Source: Gracilaria gracilis
Taxonomy: Eukaryota > Rhodophyta > Florideophyceae > Gracilariales > Gracilariaceae
NCBI GenBank assembly: GCA_030374805.1
Contig: JARGSG010000134.1
Coordinates: 33,775 to 97,774 of the forward strand
Length of the DNA: 64,000 nt
Direction of reading: 5' to 3'
Shown here: in pieces, positions 53,401 through 64,000 of the stretch
How the letters are laid out: every line of letters starts with the position of its first letter
How positions within the stretch are numbered: position 1 is the first letter of the stretch
Made by a program: the position numbers and the translations under genes
The notes under the pieces: model-generated
The model's input: only the letters and a program-made list of their open reading frames with translations
Told to the model about the DNA's origin: nothing
Databases searched by the model: none

Positions 53401-54670
53401 TTTTGTGACGAGAACCACAGGGCTGGCCCAGTCCGCATTTTCTGGTTCTATGACACCTTCACGGAGCATTCTCTCGACCACATTGAGCTCAACCTCACGG
53501 GCTTTTGGACCTGCACGGTAAGGGTGCTGGTAAATGGGTTTCCATCCAGGCACCATGTCAATACGGTGCTCTGTAGCCTCAATTTGGCCTAACCGGCCCG
53601 ACTACATGGGTTCAAATTCTTCTAAGAGACTGAGGATCCGGTCTCGGAGAGCCTGGTTCCCCGCACCGATCTGGACTTCCTCTCTCCAATTCCGCACTGG
53701 GTCCAGTTCCATAGTCTTTTCCTGATCTCCAACCTGAAAGGTATTAGCGATCTTCTGTTCCATTTTGGTGTTTGTCGATAACGGGGGCGCATATGCAGGG
53801 TATGGCGCATCTGTTCCTCCCCCTTCCTTAGAGGTGGCGACCTCGCCCAACCTATTAGGTAAGACCGTGAAAACCCCTTGTGGTGCCGGCCATGCTATTC
53901 CAATAGTGGTATTCTTGGGTAACTTAACAATGTGATTGCTAAAGTTACTCAAGTACACCTTGAAGGACTGATTAGGGATGTTGTCGATAACCCTGTTTGC
54001 CATCAAGGCGAGATGTCTTTCTGCCAACCTAGGATGGTTCTGTAGCATTACGAATCCTGGAACTGCGCATGAGACATTCACTACCATTTGGGTCATAGCC
54101 GGAATTGAAACCAATCTGGTGAGCCGTATCTTGTTTGAAACCGTTTCGGTGGGTATATTGGACCTCGGCTTCTGACGCCAACCATTTTTGGTCTACGTAT
54201 TACCCAGTATGGCAATACGACCACCTTGACGGAGAGCGACCGTTCGGGACCCTGGCAAAATTGCCATGACATGTCTGTCAATAAAGTGGGTCCCGAGGAT
54301 ACAGTCTGTCGCCAGACGATCCACCACAAAGAAATTGAGCTTCATCTTCAAGGTTCCAAGTTGTACCACAGTGTTCAACATTTCTCTAAGGTGCAGTGGG
54401 CGCTCGTTAGCGTCCACCAGCGGGTTGATAGTCGGGGCAAATCGAATGTTCCGCAAGACCGCATCGGGTATGACGCGAGCGTTTTAGCACATTCGGACCG
54501 GCGCCGGTATCGAGTACACACGCAACGAGAACCTGCAGGTAATTGAGAAAGCTTACTGAAGCATTAACTTTATAGTTATTGTACTTCATCAGACACACCA
54601 CATTGGGTACATCTGATTCTTCTTTTTCCACCATTAAGTTTTCCCGTTCCGGTATCGACGGGCCTTCCAA
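50409..54670 (-). pseudogene. Pol of the minus-strand chromovirus, frameshifted
   Basis: In order on the minus strand: protease (CVLDTGAGPNVL from 54670, then TDCILGTHFIDRHV); reverse transcriptase from 53556 (TRMRFCVDYRKLNSMTIRD, FTTLDANCGYWQVPI, and YIDD at 53079-53068 in a shifted frame); RNase H in 52905-51640 (LDTDASDAQIGCCL); integrase finger (HYSRLSGHSGG ... CESCVRTRGG), then VAIDLLG; after a frame change, LLTDNGSNLAPKFFE and TNGQAELFNRT from 51601. Last comes a chromodomain (50620-50409: FPVEHLVGHRRTQEG, YTVRWYGWGADGDT) in yet another frame. All catalytic motifs are visible but at least five frame changes or stops separate them. It is dead as a protein source. Confidence 0.85.
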
Positions 54671-54690
54671 TTCACGGTTAGGGGTGGCCC

Positions 54691-56853
54691 CTACGCTAAC
54701 CTTTCGGTGTTTTCCTGCTCCTCCTGAACGGGACTGTCCTTCTCCAAGATTGGTGTTTCCTCGACGAGATGAACCTGAGATGGTGATGGTTGAGCTTGTA
54801 CCTTCTTTCCAGATCCATATAGGTTACGGTGGTTCTGCTGCCTGGCACTGATCAGATGTTCGCGCACCCCTGGGGGTATTTTGTCACATCTGTTCGCCAG
54901 ATGATCTGGCGACAAACAGAGCCAGCAAACCAATCCACCTGTCTGGGGATCACGCATTGCTATCGAGGTAGGTCTGGTAACCGGATTGGTCGGTGCTGTA
55001 GCATATGAGGATGCTTGCGAACCACCCGGTGAGGTTTGTTGAGCGCTCGCCGCACTTGGTGGCGACCTTACCGAAGCTGGTGGTACTTTCGACGACCAAT
55101 TACCAATGGAGGTGGCTCGTCGCTGAGCCTGCGGCGCAGTCACGAGATGAACCGCCATCCCTGTTGGTACACGAATGAGCGAATCACCCTCTAAGGTAGT
55201 GCTTTCTTCTAGCTCCAATACTGACCGTTTCGGTTTATCCTTTGAGGTGCGGGACGCCGACGGCTTCTTCCCGTGACGGAGAGTGTCGCCTAGTCCCTGG
55301 GCATAACGGGCAAGCCCATTATAGTCCACCTTACGGTTGTTCGCCAGGTAGTTGCGTACCTGCGAAAGGATCGCTTTGTCGACATTGTCGGCGAAAAGCG
55401 ATTTCAACCTACTAGTGGTAAAGACATTACCGCATCGGGTGGCCGGATTCCAAAGGCCAAACGAGAATTCCATTTTGGTTTGGCTGGAGCGTTAGCGATA
55501 TGCCTGCACCTCAGCGTAACCTTCCTGGACAACCTCATCGGTAGCGTAAGTTTCCGACATGAAATTAACCACTTCTGGGTACGTCTTTAACATCTCTGTC
55601 CCCTCTTCATCAACCGCCAGGGTATTTCCACGGAGCCTGCCTTGCAGCAAGTGGTAAGCTTGACCTTTAAGGTAAAACTGGAATAACCACATGGCAGCAC
55701 CTTCGGAAAAACCATTTTGGTCACATGCAATCTTGAACTTCTGCAGAAACTCAATTACCGCAATGGGATCATCACCTGTGAAGGTAGTATCACCCATCTG
55801 GAAGCTGAGCTTCTTATGGTGCTTGGTGATCTTCTGCGCGACCTCTTGGGTGCAAGCAGAGGATCGTTTTCTCAACCGATATGACCTATAATCAACCGCT
55901 TTGGTGAACAGATCGTTCAGTGGCTGACGCACCTCTAGGGTTGTATCGGTGTCCGAATCCGAGTCGGACGACTTGTACCGTTTCTTCTTACCTTTACGGT
56001 TTCTCTTTGATGACTTCTTCGCCAACCTGCTCAGTTTCTTCTTGCGTCTACCTTTACGGTCATCATCCGACGATGAACCAGTATCGGTATCGGAGCTCGA
56101 GGAGTCGGGGTCAGAGTCGTAGCCGCGACTCTTTCCCTTCTTCCTTCTCCTTTCTTTACCCTTACGGTTTCTTCTTCGTCGCCTTTCGTCTGGGTCAGAC
56201 GAATCGTCCTCAGGTCCACCAGTCTTGGTGTCCTTTCGAACGTTACCTCCAATGGGTGGCAAGTACAGGTCTCGAAGACCCATCTCTATATGGCCCTCTT
56301 GACCTTGCCTTAAACCTTGTAGGTACGCACTATCGGCCGGAATTGGCTTGATTGGTGCGGAAGAACCTGTTGGAATCCCTTGTGGTATGCGAGTAACCAA
56401 ATTTACCCCAGGGGTTTTGGCTTCCGCCATTCCTTCGGAAACCCAAAGGTCTTGAACCACTCGGTAGATATGCTCCCGGGCACCCGTTAAGAGGTATGTT
56501 TCAACCAATTTACGTATGCGTTGAGAGAGCTCGTGCACTGCTCGATCAACCACCAGGCGGGTAACGGCTTCCATATCCATTGAGGTCATAGCTTCATTAA
56601 CCGTAGCGGAAAAAAGAGCTTTCGCTCGATATTCCAATTCGGGCCAAAGGTGCTCAACCGTTGTCGGCAATTCCTTATTAGGTTCAGGAGCCAACGGTGG
56701 CTGAGTGCCCGTATCCTTTGAGGTTCAGGCCCGAGGTTGCCGAAGCAACTTCTCGGGATTATCCAGAATGGAGTTTAGTGGCCGAAGCCGCAGCAGAACC
56801 CTTGTGGCTAGGTGGCGCGCTAGAGCCACGAGTAATTTTTGTAGGTCTTTCCA
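54691..56853 (-). pseudogene. Gag of the minus-strand chromovirus
   Basis: Begins at the ATG at 56853 (MERPTKITRGSSAPPSHKG), with a stop and frame change before 56694. The middle is a basic and Ser/Asp-rich tract (RRRKKGKSRGYDSDPDSSSS). Then a Gag-like helical region (FLQKFKIACDQNGFSEGAAM), an in-frame stop at 55492, and a CCHC knuckle CWLCLSPDHLANRC (C-x2-C-x4-H-x4-C) in the block ending at 54691. The acidic Ser tract is shared with the plus-strand element's gag. The 5' leader is cut at 56,992 by the LTR of the next element. Confidence 0.8.
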
Positions 56854-56991
56854 TAGTGACCAATAGTGGTATCCAATTGCTTCGCGAGTATTCCTACGAA
56901 ACCAAATAGGTGTGTGAACTTCCAGAATCCTTTCGAATGTCTTCTGTTCACCAGTAAAGGTACGACAAAAACCAAGAAACTTCTAGGTCGG

Positions 56992-57544
56992 TGTGGAGCA
57001 ATGGCATTCCGATATCAGCACAATGAAGGTTCTCATAATGGAGCTCTATCCATTGAGCCCTGACGTGTCAGACTATGAATATGGACCCCGTTTCGGGTGA
57101 AATTGGAAATATTGTTGGGACGTACCTTGTTAGGTGAATCGGGGACAGAACCTATGAAATAGGTGTACAGTAGGGCCTTGTGGCATATTTGTCCAAATAT
57201 TTGGCGTCACACCCGCTGGGCGGATACTTTGGCACCCTGACACTGGGTTGTCCACGTGTAGAGCCCTCGTGAGAGTGCGCAGCCCTAGATACAGTAGATA
57301 GTATATATGCTCGGGCGATCTCGCCCTGGAGCCACTAAATAAAACTCACCTGAGTCGTATCTTCTTCCTGAAGTACGTGGTCTTCATCTCGAAGGTCGGG
57401 CTATGGTTGCTACTGCCTACGTAGGTTCACGGCTCCTCTGAGGAGAGTAACCACGACTGGTCTCGGTACGATCACCCCTCAGGGTCCCTAAGGAAGTTCT
57501 TTACTACCAGTTTCTGGCTTGTTTCACTGATTACCCCAGTATCA
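56992..57544 (+). repeat. 5' LTR of the plus-strand Ty3 element
   Basis: 553 bp, TGTGGAGCAATGG to CCCAGTATCA. It inserted into the 5' leader of the minus-strand chromovirus. It matches the LTRs at 21,752 and (inverted, partial) 7,221. Confidence 0.85.
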
Positions 57545-58134
57545 GGTTGTATTTGTTGTCGTTCACCGAGGTACCGGATCTTTGTCTAGTTCATCGTTTT
57601 CCTGGTGCAGGTCTCGCTTCCGCCTCTGTATAGAGTTATATTTGGACACCCGTGTGTGTGTGTCTCGTTCCGCTATCGGCCCTGTTCCCGCCGTTGGCAC
57701 GGGCCGTAGCTTCGCTCGTGTGGTTCTCCGTAGGAGCATTACAACGTCTTACGGCACCGTTCGCTCCACTTCTAGACTCGTTCTCTCTTGATCCATCGTC
57801 GTTTATTCCTCTCTAGGCCCACGCTCTTATCTACCTCTGCAGGTTATCCCAGTACCGTCTCCGGTTTACACCCGGCTGCCACGCGGCACGCGCACGGGCA
57901 GAGGGCTCTACTTCTGAGTTTGCCCTTTTGTGGGAGCAGGACTCGGACACCCTGGTGGACAAGCACCCTCTTTGGGGTTTGCTCCACATTCTGGTCTCCC
58001 GACTTAGAAGAGTCTAGTGGACGAGAGCCTGAAAGAGAAGTTTAATTGAAGTAGTACTCATAAGAGTTCGAAACTAGAAGTTTGTTGTTGTTTTTGAAGT
58101 TGTTTTCCCGCTTGGGTTTGTTTCTGTCACTGGA
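57545..58134 (+). other. Leader of the plus-strand Ty3 element
   Basis: Non-coding and parallel to 22,289-23,015. Contains a GT repeat (GTGTGTGTGTCTCGTTCCG). No TGG-type primer-binding site follows the LTR. Confidence 0.7.
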
Positions 58135-60237
58135 ATGGGATCCGGAAAACGGCCAAGTCCGTCCAAGGCCTTTTCTGTCGGTTCTTGTCTACCCCCGCAA
58201 GAGCGGTCAGTTCCTGAACCGCTACCGGTGAAGGAGAAGAAATCCGGGAGCCGGAAACAACCGTCGAAGACGTCTGATGCTCCAATGGCCGGGCCCCCTT
58301 CCATTCCTCTGGAAGGACCCTTATCCGCTGCTGCGGCAAGTGACGCAGTATTATCCGAATTGGATACTAAAGTTCGCATGTTTGAGGCCCAGAGCGCGGT
58401 GAGAGCTAGCTCTCAAGCTGCACTCAAAAAGTAGGTCGAATCGCTTCGCGAGGAAGTGAAAGACGCTCAAATGAGAGATGTTTCGGGAGAAATCCAGCTT
58501 TTGAGACAGGAAATGAACTCAATTCTGGAGTGCTTTGGTTCCCCACAGGGTTTCGTGGAGGCCTATCACCGGACAATAGAGGAGTTCCGTGCCACAACGG
58601 ATCGAATTCACGCTCGTCTGGGTACCCTTGAAGCCATTATTAGGATGGATGAAGAAGTAGAAGTTCCCCCACGGGAGAAGTCTGTTTTGAAAGATTTCGT
58701 TCATCACTCTAATAAGAAGAGCCATCGCAAGTCCTCAAAAGAGTTTCGCCACCACGTGGATTCGTCTGACTCTGACTCTGACTCTGACAGCTCGGACAGC
58801 TCGTCACCGTCGTCATCGTCCGCTGCCTCGTAAGGTAGTCGTCTTCGACACTCTCGATCGTCCCGTTCAAGGGCCAAGTTTACCTCTCAAGGTGCAATTC
58901 GTACCCAGGAGAAGGGAGCTAAGTGTCCTGGTCCTAAGGAGTTGAAGCCTACGAATCCGCTTTATCGGAAGTTGTTATCGTACCGTTACTATCGGTTACA
59001 GAAGTCCGAAGGGAAGAGAACCTCTAGAAGTACCGAAAAGGTGAGGGCCCACATCCGTAAGCTCAGCGTGACACTCAAGAATCGCGAGTGTACAGGAGAA
59101 GACCCCATCCGGGTGCTGGATTTCCTCTCTAGGTTCGTTCATGAAGCCGATATTCTCGGAATGACGGAGGGACAGGCGTATGTTGCCCTCCCCTATTACC
59201 TGAAAGGTCAGGCTGAAGACCAGTTTAATTCCATCCTTGGATCGTCAAGAGCCTCGGGAGGCGGAGTTACTTGTGGGCCCGAAGCGGTTCATTACCTTTT
59301 AAGGTCATACGCTACTGGTCATGCCATTCAGCAGGCTACGTCGGCCCTTAGAAAACTGAAGCAACGTCCGGAAGAAACCGAAACGGCTTATTCAACGCGC
59401 CTGAATAAGGCTTTCCACCGCTGTGGTAATGTTCATCCTTCACAGGAAAGATGTGCGATGTTTGTCGATGGGTTAAATCCCGCGATTCGGGCACTGGTAG
59501 CCCGTTATCGGGAGGAGAATCGGAAGATGACCTATTTGGAATTGGTACAGTACGCCCAGGCTGAAGGAGATACGCTCTGAGCTCGGCGTCCCTCCAAATC
59601 GAAGCTTCGTAAGGTACTGTTTGCCAATAATTCTGACTCTTCTCTGGCCCTTTCATACGGGAATGAAGCCAGTATGGACATGGATGATGTGCACCTCATA
59701 GGTAGTAATCCAAGTTCTATCGGCACTTCAATTGCCACCTCGGAATTGCCGTCAACCACGGTGCCGTCTACGGAGTGCGATCCGGCCCTGTATGCTCAGG
59801 ACCGCCGAGCTCCAGCAGCACCGATACCCTATGGAGGTCGCATGATGAGAACAATTCGCCCAGGATGGAAGGATAGCACCCAGCAGGGTCGTGTTATAGC
59901 GCGTCCCACCGATGGTTCAACCGCAGTGATCTGCTACGAATGTTATGAATTTGGTCATATCTCACCGCAGTGCACGGTCCCGGCACGGGATAGGTTGAAG
60001 ATCGTCACTCAGTTCGAGTCTCTGACTCCCGAAGAACAGGCACGGGTCCCCAGAACATCCTATGAAGGCGCTAAGCATTCGTTGGCCCTTCTGGGAGCTG
60101 CTGGAACCATGCATGGTAACCCTGCCTTCGCGCAGAATAACCTTCAGGCTCAGCGTCGCGAACCGGTAAACGGGAATCAGGTAGGTCCCGCGGAGGGAAA
60201 TCGCCCGCATCAGGCGGTTCCGGCTCCGAAAAACTAA
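58135..60237 (+). pseudogene. Gag of the plus-strand Ty3 element
   Basis: One frame from MGSGKRPSPSKAFSVG to the end, broken by TAG at 58432, TAA at 58831 and TGA at 59578. Contains a coiled-coil-like stretch (LREEVKDAQMRDVSGEIQLL), a Ser/Asp tract (SSDSDSDSDSSDSSSPSSSS), a capsid-like domain (PIRVLDFLSRFVHEADILGM, ALPYYLKGQAEDQF) and a CCHC knuckle CYECYEFGHISPQC. The copy at 23 kb lacks the first stop, so these are acquired mutations, not programmed signals. Confidence 0.85.
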
Positions 60238-60239
60238 GT

Positions 60240-63200
60240 ATGGGAGTCTCCCCGACGGGAGGGGCGTCTTCCAAGTCGAAGCAGAAGACGCCCGAGGCGC
60301 CTCCGCTTCGTTCCCCGACTGTTACGATCCTATCAGGGAAAATGGCAGCCACTGACGTGGATTCGGAACACTTTTGTATTCTTTGTCGACCGTGGATACG
60401 GGCCCGTAATCCCCGTCTCCCGGATAGAATCCTGGTAATGGCCAAGCGGAATTATAAAGTTTACGCCGATCTCGGCCTTTCAGAACATTTTATGGTTCGT
60501 CAGTTGTCGGTCCTAGACCCAGGCGCTGCTTCTAACCTTATTCACAAGAAACTGATACCGCCTGCTCTTCAGGAACGTGTTCGTTACGGTCCATCACTGG
60601 ATATTTCGGATGCCAACAACAATCCGATTAGTACGGCTGGTTACATTCTGCTTCTGGTAAGATTAGGAAGGCACCTCGTGAAGATAGATTTCGTCGTTTG
60701 CGATTCGCTAGCCGCACCAGTTATACTGGGTTGTGATTTCTGTGACAGGTTTGTGGAAAATATCCGTCCTCGGAAGCGTACCATAGAAATGGAAGACGGT
60801 TCAATAATTCCGATTGTCCGGGGACCTCTGCGAGCCGCTACGCAGAAACACGTACCGCTTCCGGCTGCACATCAGCCTACCAAAGGAACAGTGGCATCAA
60901 CGAAGTTGCACGTGCTCAAATCTGTGCACCTTCCGCCGGAGTCCCAGGTGTGGGTCGAAGTCGTAACCAAACAGTTTGGTCTACACACAGTGCAGCCGTC
61001 ACCGGCACTATATGAAAAGCGCCAGATCGCTTTCGCTAATGGAGTTGTAACGATTCAACCGGATGAAGCCTTTAAAATCCTCGTCGCCAATCTTGGCAAA
61101 ACCAAACAATGGTTAACAAAGAACCAAGTAATTGGCACGGTCCTACCGCACCCCGCTGCAGTGATACCCACGAAGATTCCGATTGGAACCGTGTTCGGTA
61201 TATCTGACCCTAAGGAGGCGGAGGAGGCCGCCGAATTCGCCGAATTACGGAATGAATCCCTTCAAGCCGATACGGATGATACCCAGAAGAACTCGGTTTC
61301 AGACACCCCAGCACCTTTTGAGGTTAAGCCGTTGCCACCTGGCACTGAACAAACGAACCGTGTTGAGGAGTTAATGAAGCTCAATTTGGATCACGTAGCG
61401 GAGTCCCATCGGGAGAAGCTACGCGATATGCTTCGCGAGTTTACGCCCATGTGGGATGGTACTCTCGGAACAATTGGAGTCATATAGCATTGCATCGATC
61501 TACTTCCGAACACTCGGCCCATTGCCCAACACCCTTACAGGGCAGGGCCGAAGGCCGGAAAAGAGGAAAAAGCTCAAGTCGAGAAGACGCTCCGAGCCGG
61601 CGTTATTGAGCCCGCTCAGTCCCCTTGGGCGTCACCAGTTGTTTTGGTGCCGAAGCCGGATGGATCATGGAGATTTTGTATCGATTACCGAAAGATAAAT
61701 GCGATTACAGTGAAAGACGTATACCCGATTCCCCGTATGGACGAATATATCGATTCTCTAGGAAGCGCGAAAGTGTTTACCACTTTAGATGCCATTTGGG
61801 GATACTGGCAAGTGCCCATAAGGGAAGAAGATAAGGATAAGACGGCCTTCGTGTGCCATCAAGGCCTGTACCGTTTTCGGAGAATGCCCTTTGGGTTAAC
61901 GAACGCCCCCGCAACGTTTCAGCGAGCGGTTGATATCCTCCTGGCTAGGTTCAAGTGGACCACCTGTTTGGTATACTTGGACGACGTCGTCGTCTTTTCC
62001 AATAACATGGAGGACCATCTCACCCATGTACGGGAAGTTATGACCGTTTTACGGGACGCAGGGATTACCTTAAAGCTTAAGAAGTGCGAGTTTTTCACCG
62101 AATCGGTTAAGTATCTTGGGCATATTATTCGCCCAGGAAAGCTCTCAATTGAAGAGGTACGGGTAAAATCTTTGAAAGAGGCGAACCACCCAAGAACTCA
62201 AACTGAGCTTCGATTCTTCTTAGGCCTGTGTAACGTTTACCGTCGTTTCGTGCCGAACTTTTCGGATATCGCTTCGCCGTTGAACAAACTCCTGATGAAA
62301 GGAAGACCAGTGGATTTGGAACCCTTTGGCGATGCGGAAGCCTCCGCATTTGCGGCACTAATTGAAGCTGTAACGTCGCCACCAGTCTTGGCCCTGCCAT
62401 AACCGGGCTAGCCCTACGAGGTTGACACTGATGCGAGTGCGAACCAAGTTGGTTGTGCGTTGTTCCACGTGGAAGAGTCTGGCAAACGTCACCCTATTGG
62501 GTATTGGTCGAGATCACTGAATGAGCACGAACGGAATTACTCCGTTTCGGAGAAGGAATGCCTTGCCGTTGTATGGGCCCTCTCAACGTTGAGACCATAC
62601 TTGATGGAACCCCTTTTTCGGGTACACACGGACCATTCTTGCCTACGCTGGCTCATGGAAACTACCGAACCGTCGGCTCGACTGATGAGATGGAGACTCC
62701 GACTCTCGGAATTTGAATTTGAAGTAGTGTACAAGAAAGGCTCCTTGAACTTGCAGGCAGACGCTCTATCCCGTTTAGGCACTGCAGCAGAAGCTGAATC
62801 CACCGAGGACACGGAAGAGATACCATGCTTTTATGGTTGGTGACCTCGATGAGGGGAAGACAGAAACCCTATCGGATGATGTGTGTGTGACGATATTCTC
62901 GCCACACAGACTGTAGAACCGGATACCGGGTCATTTGTACCGATTTCGCCCGAGGAGATGATACGGGAACAGCAGATGGATCCCTTTTGTATACAGGTTA
63001 GGGCCCGTCTGGGCGGTGGGTATAGGATACCTTTCCAGGTGAATGACCAAGGCTACTTGGTGCGAACGGTTGAAACCAACCCACAAATGGTGGTACCTCA
63101 CTCCTTACAGAGTCGCGTACTGCACTTGTCTCACTATGTGAAGTTGGGAGCCCACCAGGGAGGAAGGAAGCTTTATCTCACCTTAAGAAGGGACTTCTAT

Positions 63201-63943
63201 TGGCCCGCAATGGCGTTCGACTGTTACGCAGTCCGCCGCTCCTGTCAGGCTTGTGCCAAGAATGACGTCAAATTAAGAAAGTACTCGAAGGAGTTAACGT
63301 TGTTTCCCGCACGGGCACCGCTGGAGTTCGTCGCCGTTGACATTCTTGGAGAATTGATTAAGACCTCTCGAGGGAATCGGTACCTACTGGTCATCAACGA
63401 CAGGTTCTCTAAATTGGTTAGAACAGTGCCGCTCAAACGGATAACAGCAGCCCGCTGTGGCTCAAGCGTTTGTTACCCACTGGGTCTTTGTGTATGGCCC
63501 ACCGGTACAGTTACTTTCCGATAACGGCTCTCAATTCACCTCGAAGTTCTTTCAAGATGTGTGTAGGATCCTGGATATTAGGAATTTATTCACTACGACT
63601 TATCATCCGCGAGCGAACGGACAAGTAGAGAGATTTAATCGAACCATCCTTGGTGCTTTTGAGATCCTATGTGGCAGATCATCCCAAGACGTGGGATCAG
63701 TTCACGGACGCTATCACGTATGCGTACAACACCCAGGTTCATCGGGTAACGGGACTTTCACCATTTGAGCTGGTACTGTCGAGGAGACCACCTCCTCTAG
63801 CCATCGAGGCGCAGCCAACTCTGGATACGTTTCCCATCACCGGGCTTGTACCGCGATGCGTGGAAGAAATGGCTCACCAAGCTGGTACCTGCAGCACGTG
63901 CCTCTATGAACAGGGCTCAGCTCGCCTAAAAGCGCAACTTTGA
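60240..63943 (+). pseudogene. Pol of the plus-strand Ty3 element
   Basis: A different frame from gag. Protease-like LDPGAASNLIHKKL (Pro in place of the usual Ser/Thr) and PVILGCDFCDRF. After TAG at 61485 comes reverse transcriptase (WRFCIDYRKINAITVKD, YLDD at 61974-61985). After TAA 62400 and TAG 62409 comes RNase H (EVDTDASANQVGCALFH). Then stops around 62841-62880, the integrase finger (HYVKLGAHQGG ... CQACAKNDV), VAVDILGEL, and two frame shifts near 63440 and 63650 around LLSDNGSQFTSKFF and RANGQVERFNRT. The 3' end and 3' LTR lie beyond the window. The order matches the minus-strand element, with which it shares conserved blocks such as GLCNVYRRF. Confidence 0.85.
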
Positions 63944-64000
63944 TAGCCGAATTCGGAAACCGTTGCCTAACCTACAGGTATGAGATTATGTGTTCCTTCG

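Larger units (their letters stand above)
47763..56415. repeat. Dispersed array of ACC-N5-GGT dyads
   Basis: I located 51 exact 11-bp copies. Non-coding part, starts at 47763, 47824, 47892, 48107, 48632, 48691, 48759, 48799, 48880, 49229, 49280, 49324, 49375, 49448, 49502, 49583, 49638, 49693, 49748, 49961, 50043, 50322, 50562. Coding part, 50616, 51063, 51344, 51536, 51570, 51682, 52021, 52201, 52247, 52312, 52551, 52737, 52946, 53081, 53509, 53732, 53850, 54083, 54110, 54140, 54980, 55224, 55931, 55990, 56050, 56158, 56314, 56405. Many N4 and N6 variants are interspersed. Random expectation for the exact form is about 2 in this length. Confidence 0.85.

Noticed and set aside
50627-56694. Dyad excess caused by codon usage of gag-pol
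   Set aside because: Sites are at least as dense in the non-coding 47.7-50.3 kb, and the N5 spacer places the half-sites in different codon phases.
58135-63943. Stop codons in the plus-strand element as recoding or an alternative genetic code
   Set aside because: The sister gag copy at 23 kb lacks the first stop, frameshifts also occur, and the intact ORFs in the window use normal stops.

Overview
This is a stretch of a repeat-rich eukaryotic nuclear genome. It has no prokaryotic gene layout. I see GT-AG introns of about 52-60 bp, a TATA-box promoter, a broken copy of the eukaryotic ribosome-biogenesis gene NOL10/ENP2, and a dense, nested set of transposons. The mix (chromodomain Ty3 elements, copia, piggyBac, pogo-type DDE, Tnp2-type, Mutator with a Ulp1 protease, Harbinger-type DDE with a second ORF) best fits an oomycete or a red alga. 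I cannot choose between these from sequence alone.

Layout. 1-2.4 kb: NOL10-like pseudogene disrupted by an 18-C tract. 2.7-7.0 kb: divergent pair, an unknown ORF and a Tnp2-family transposase, abutting LTR debris (6.9-7.65 kb) and a solo LTR (8.0-8.25 kb). 8.4-12.5 kb: decayed Mutator-like element with SWIM, Tudor-like and Ulp1-like parts. 13.6-14.9 kb: decayed pogo/CENP-B-type transposase. 15.6-15.9 kb: minisatellites. 16.9-19.9 kb: Harbinger-type element (companion ORF plus DDE transposase). 20.1-21.75 kb: copia pol cut by a Ty3 5' fragment (21.75-23.4 kb). 23.9-27.2 kb: a TAA-flanked MITE-like repeat split by a TTAA-flanked piggyBac that also carries a P2X7-tail-like ORF. 28.0-28.8 kb: vWA-domain gene. 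30.5-31.0 kb: small secreted Cys-rich protein gene with a TATA box. 31.46-33.57 kb: intact pogo-like element with TA target duplication. 34.4-35.2 kb: second Harbinger companion ORF with an intron. 36.2-43.3 kb: a transposase-like gene split by a complete, recently inserted chromovirus (36,708-41,977; two 229-bp LTRs that read as identical, CCGCG duplication). 44.0-44.9 kb: second Harbinger-type DDE copy. 45.6-46.7 kb: GC-rich region of unclear coding status. 46.76-47.7 kb: LTR debris. 47.7-56.9 kb: minus-strand degenerate chromovirus. 57.0-64.0 kb: plus-strand degenerate Ty3 element running off the window.

The strongest unexplained signal is DNA-level. The minus-strand element at 47.7-56.9 kb carries about 50 copies of the 11-bp dyad ACC-N5-GGT, in both its non-coding 3' region and its coding region. 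About two are expected by chance. Four copies in a row sit exactly 55 bp apart. The N5 spacer puts the two half-sites in different codon phases, so codon usage does not explain it. Other points of interest are the P2X7-like passenger ORF in piggyBac, a splice site shared by two diverged transposase copies, and several cleanly reconstructable nested insertions.

Most host-type genes here are broken. Those that look intact are the chromovirus polyprotein, the pogo-like transposase, the Tnp2 transposase and its partner ORF, the P2X7-like ORF and the small secreted protein.
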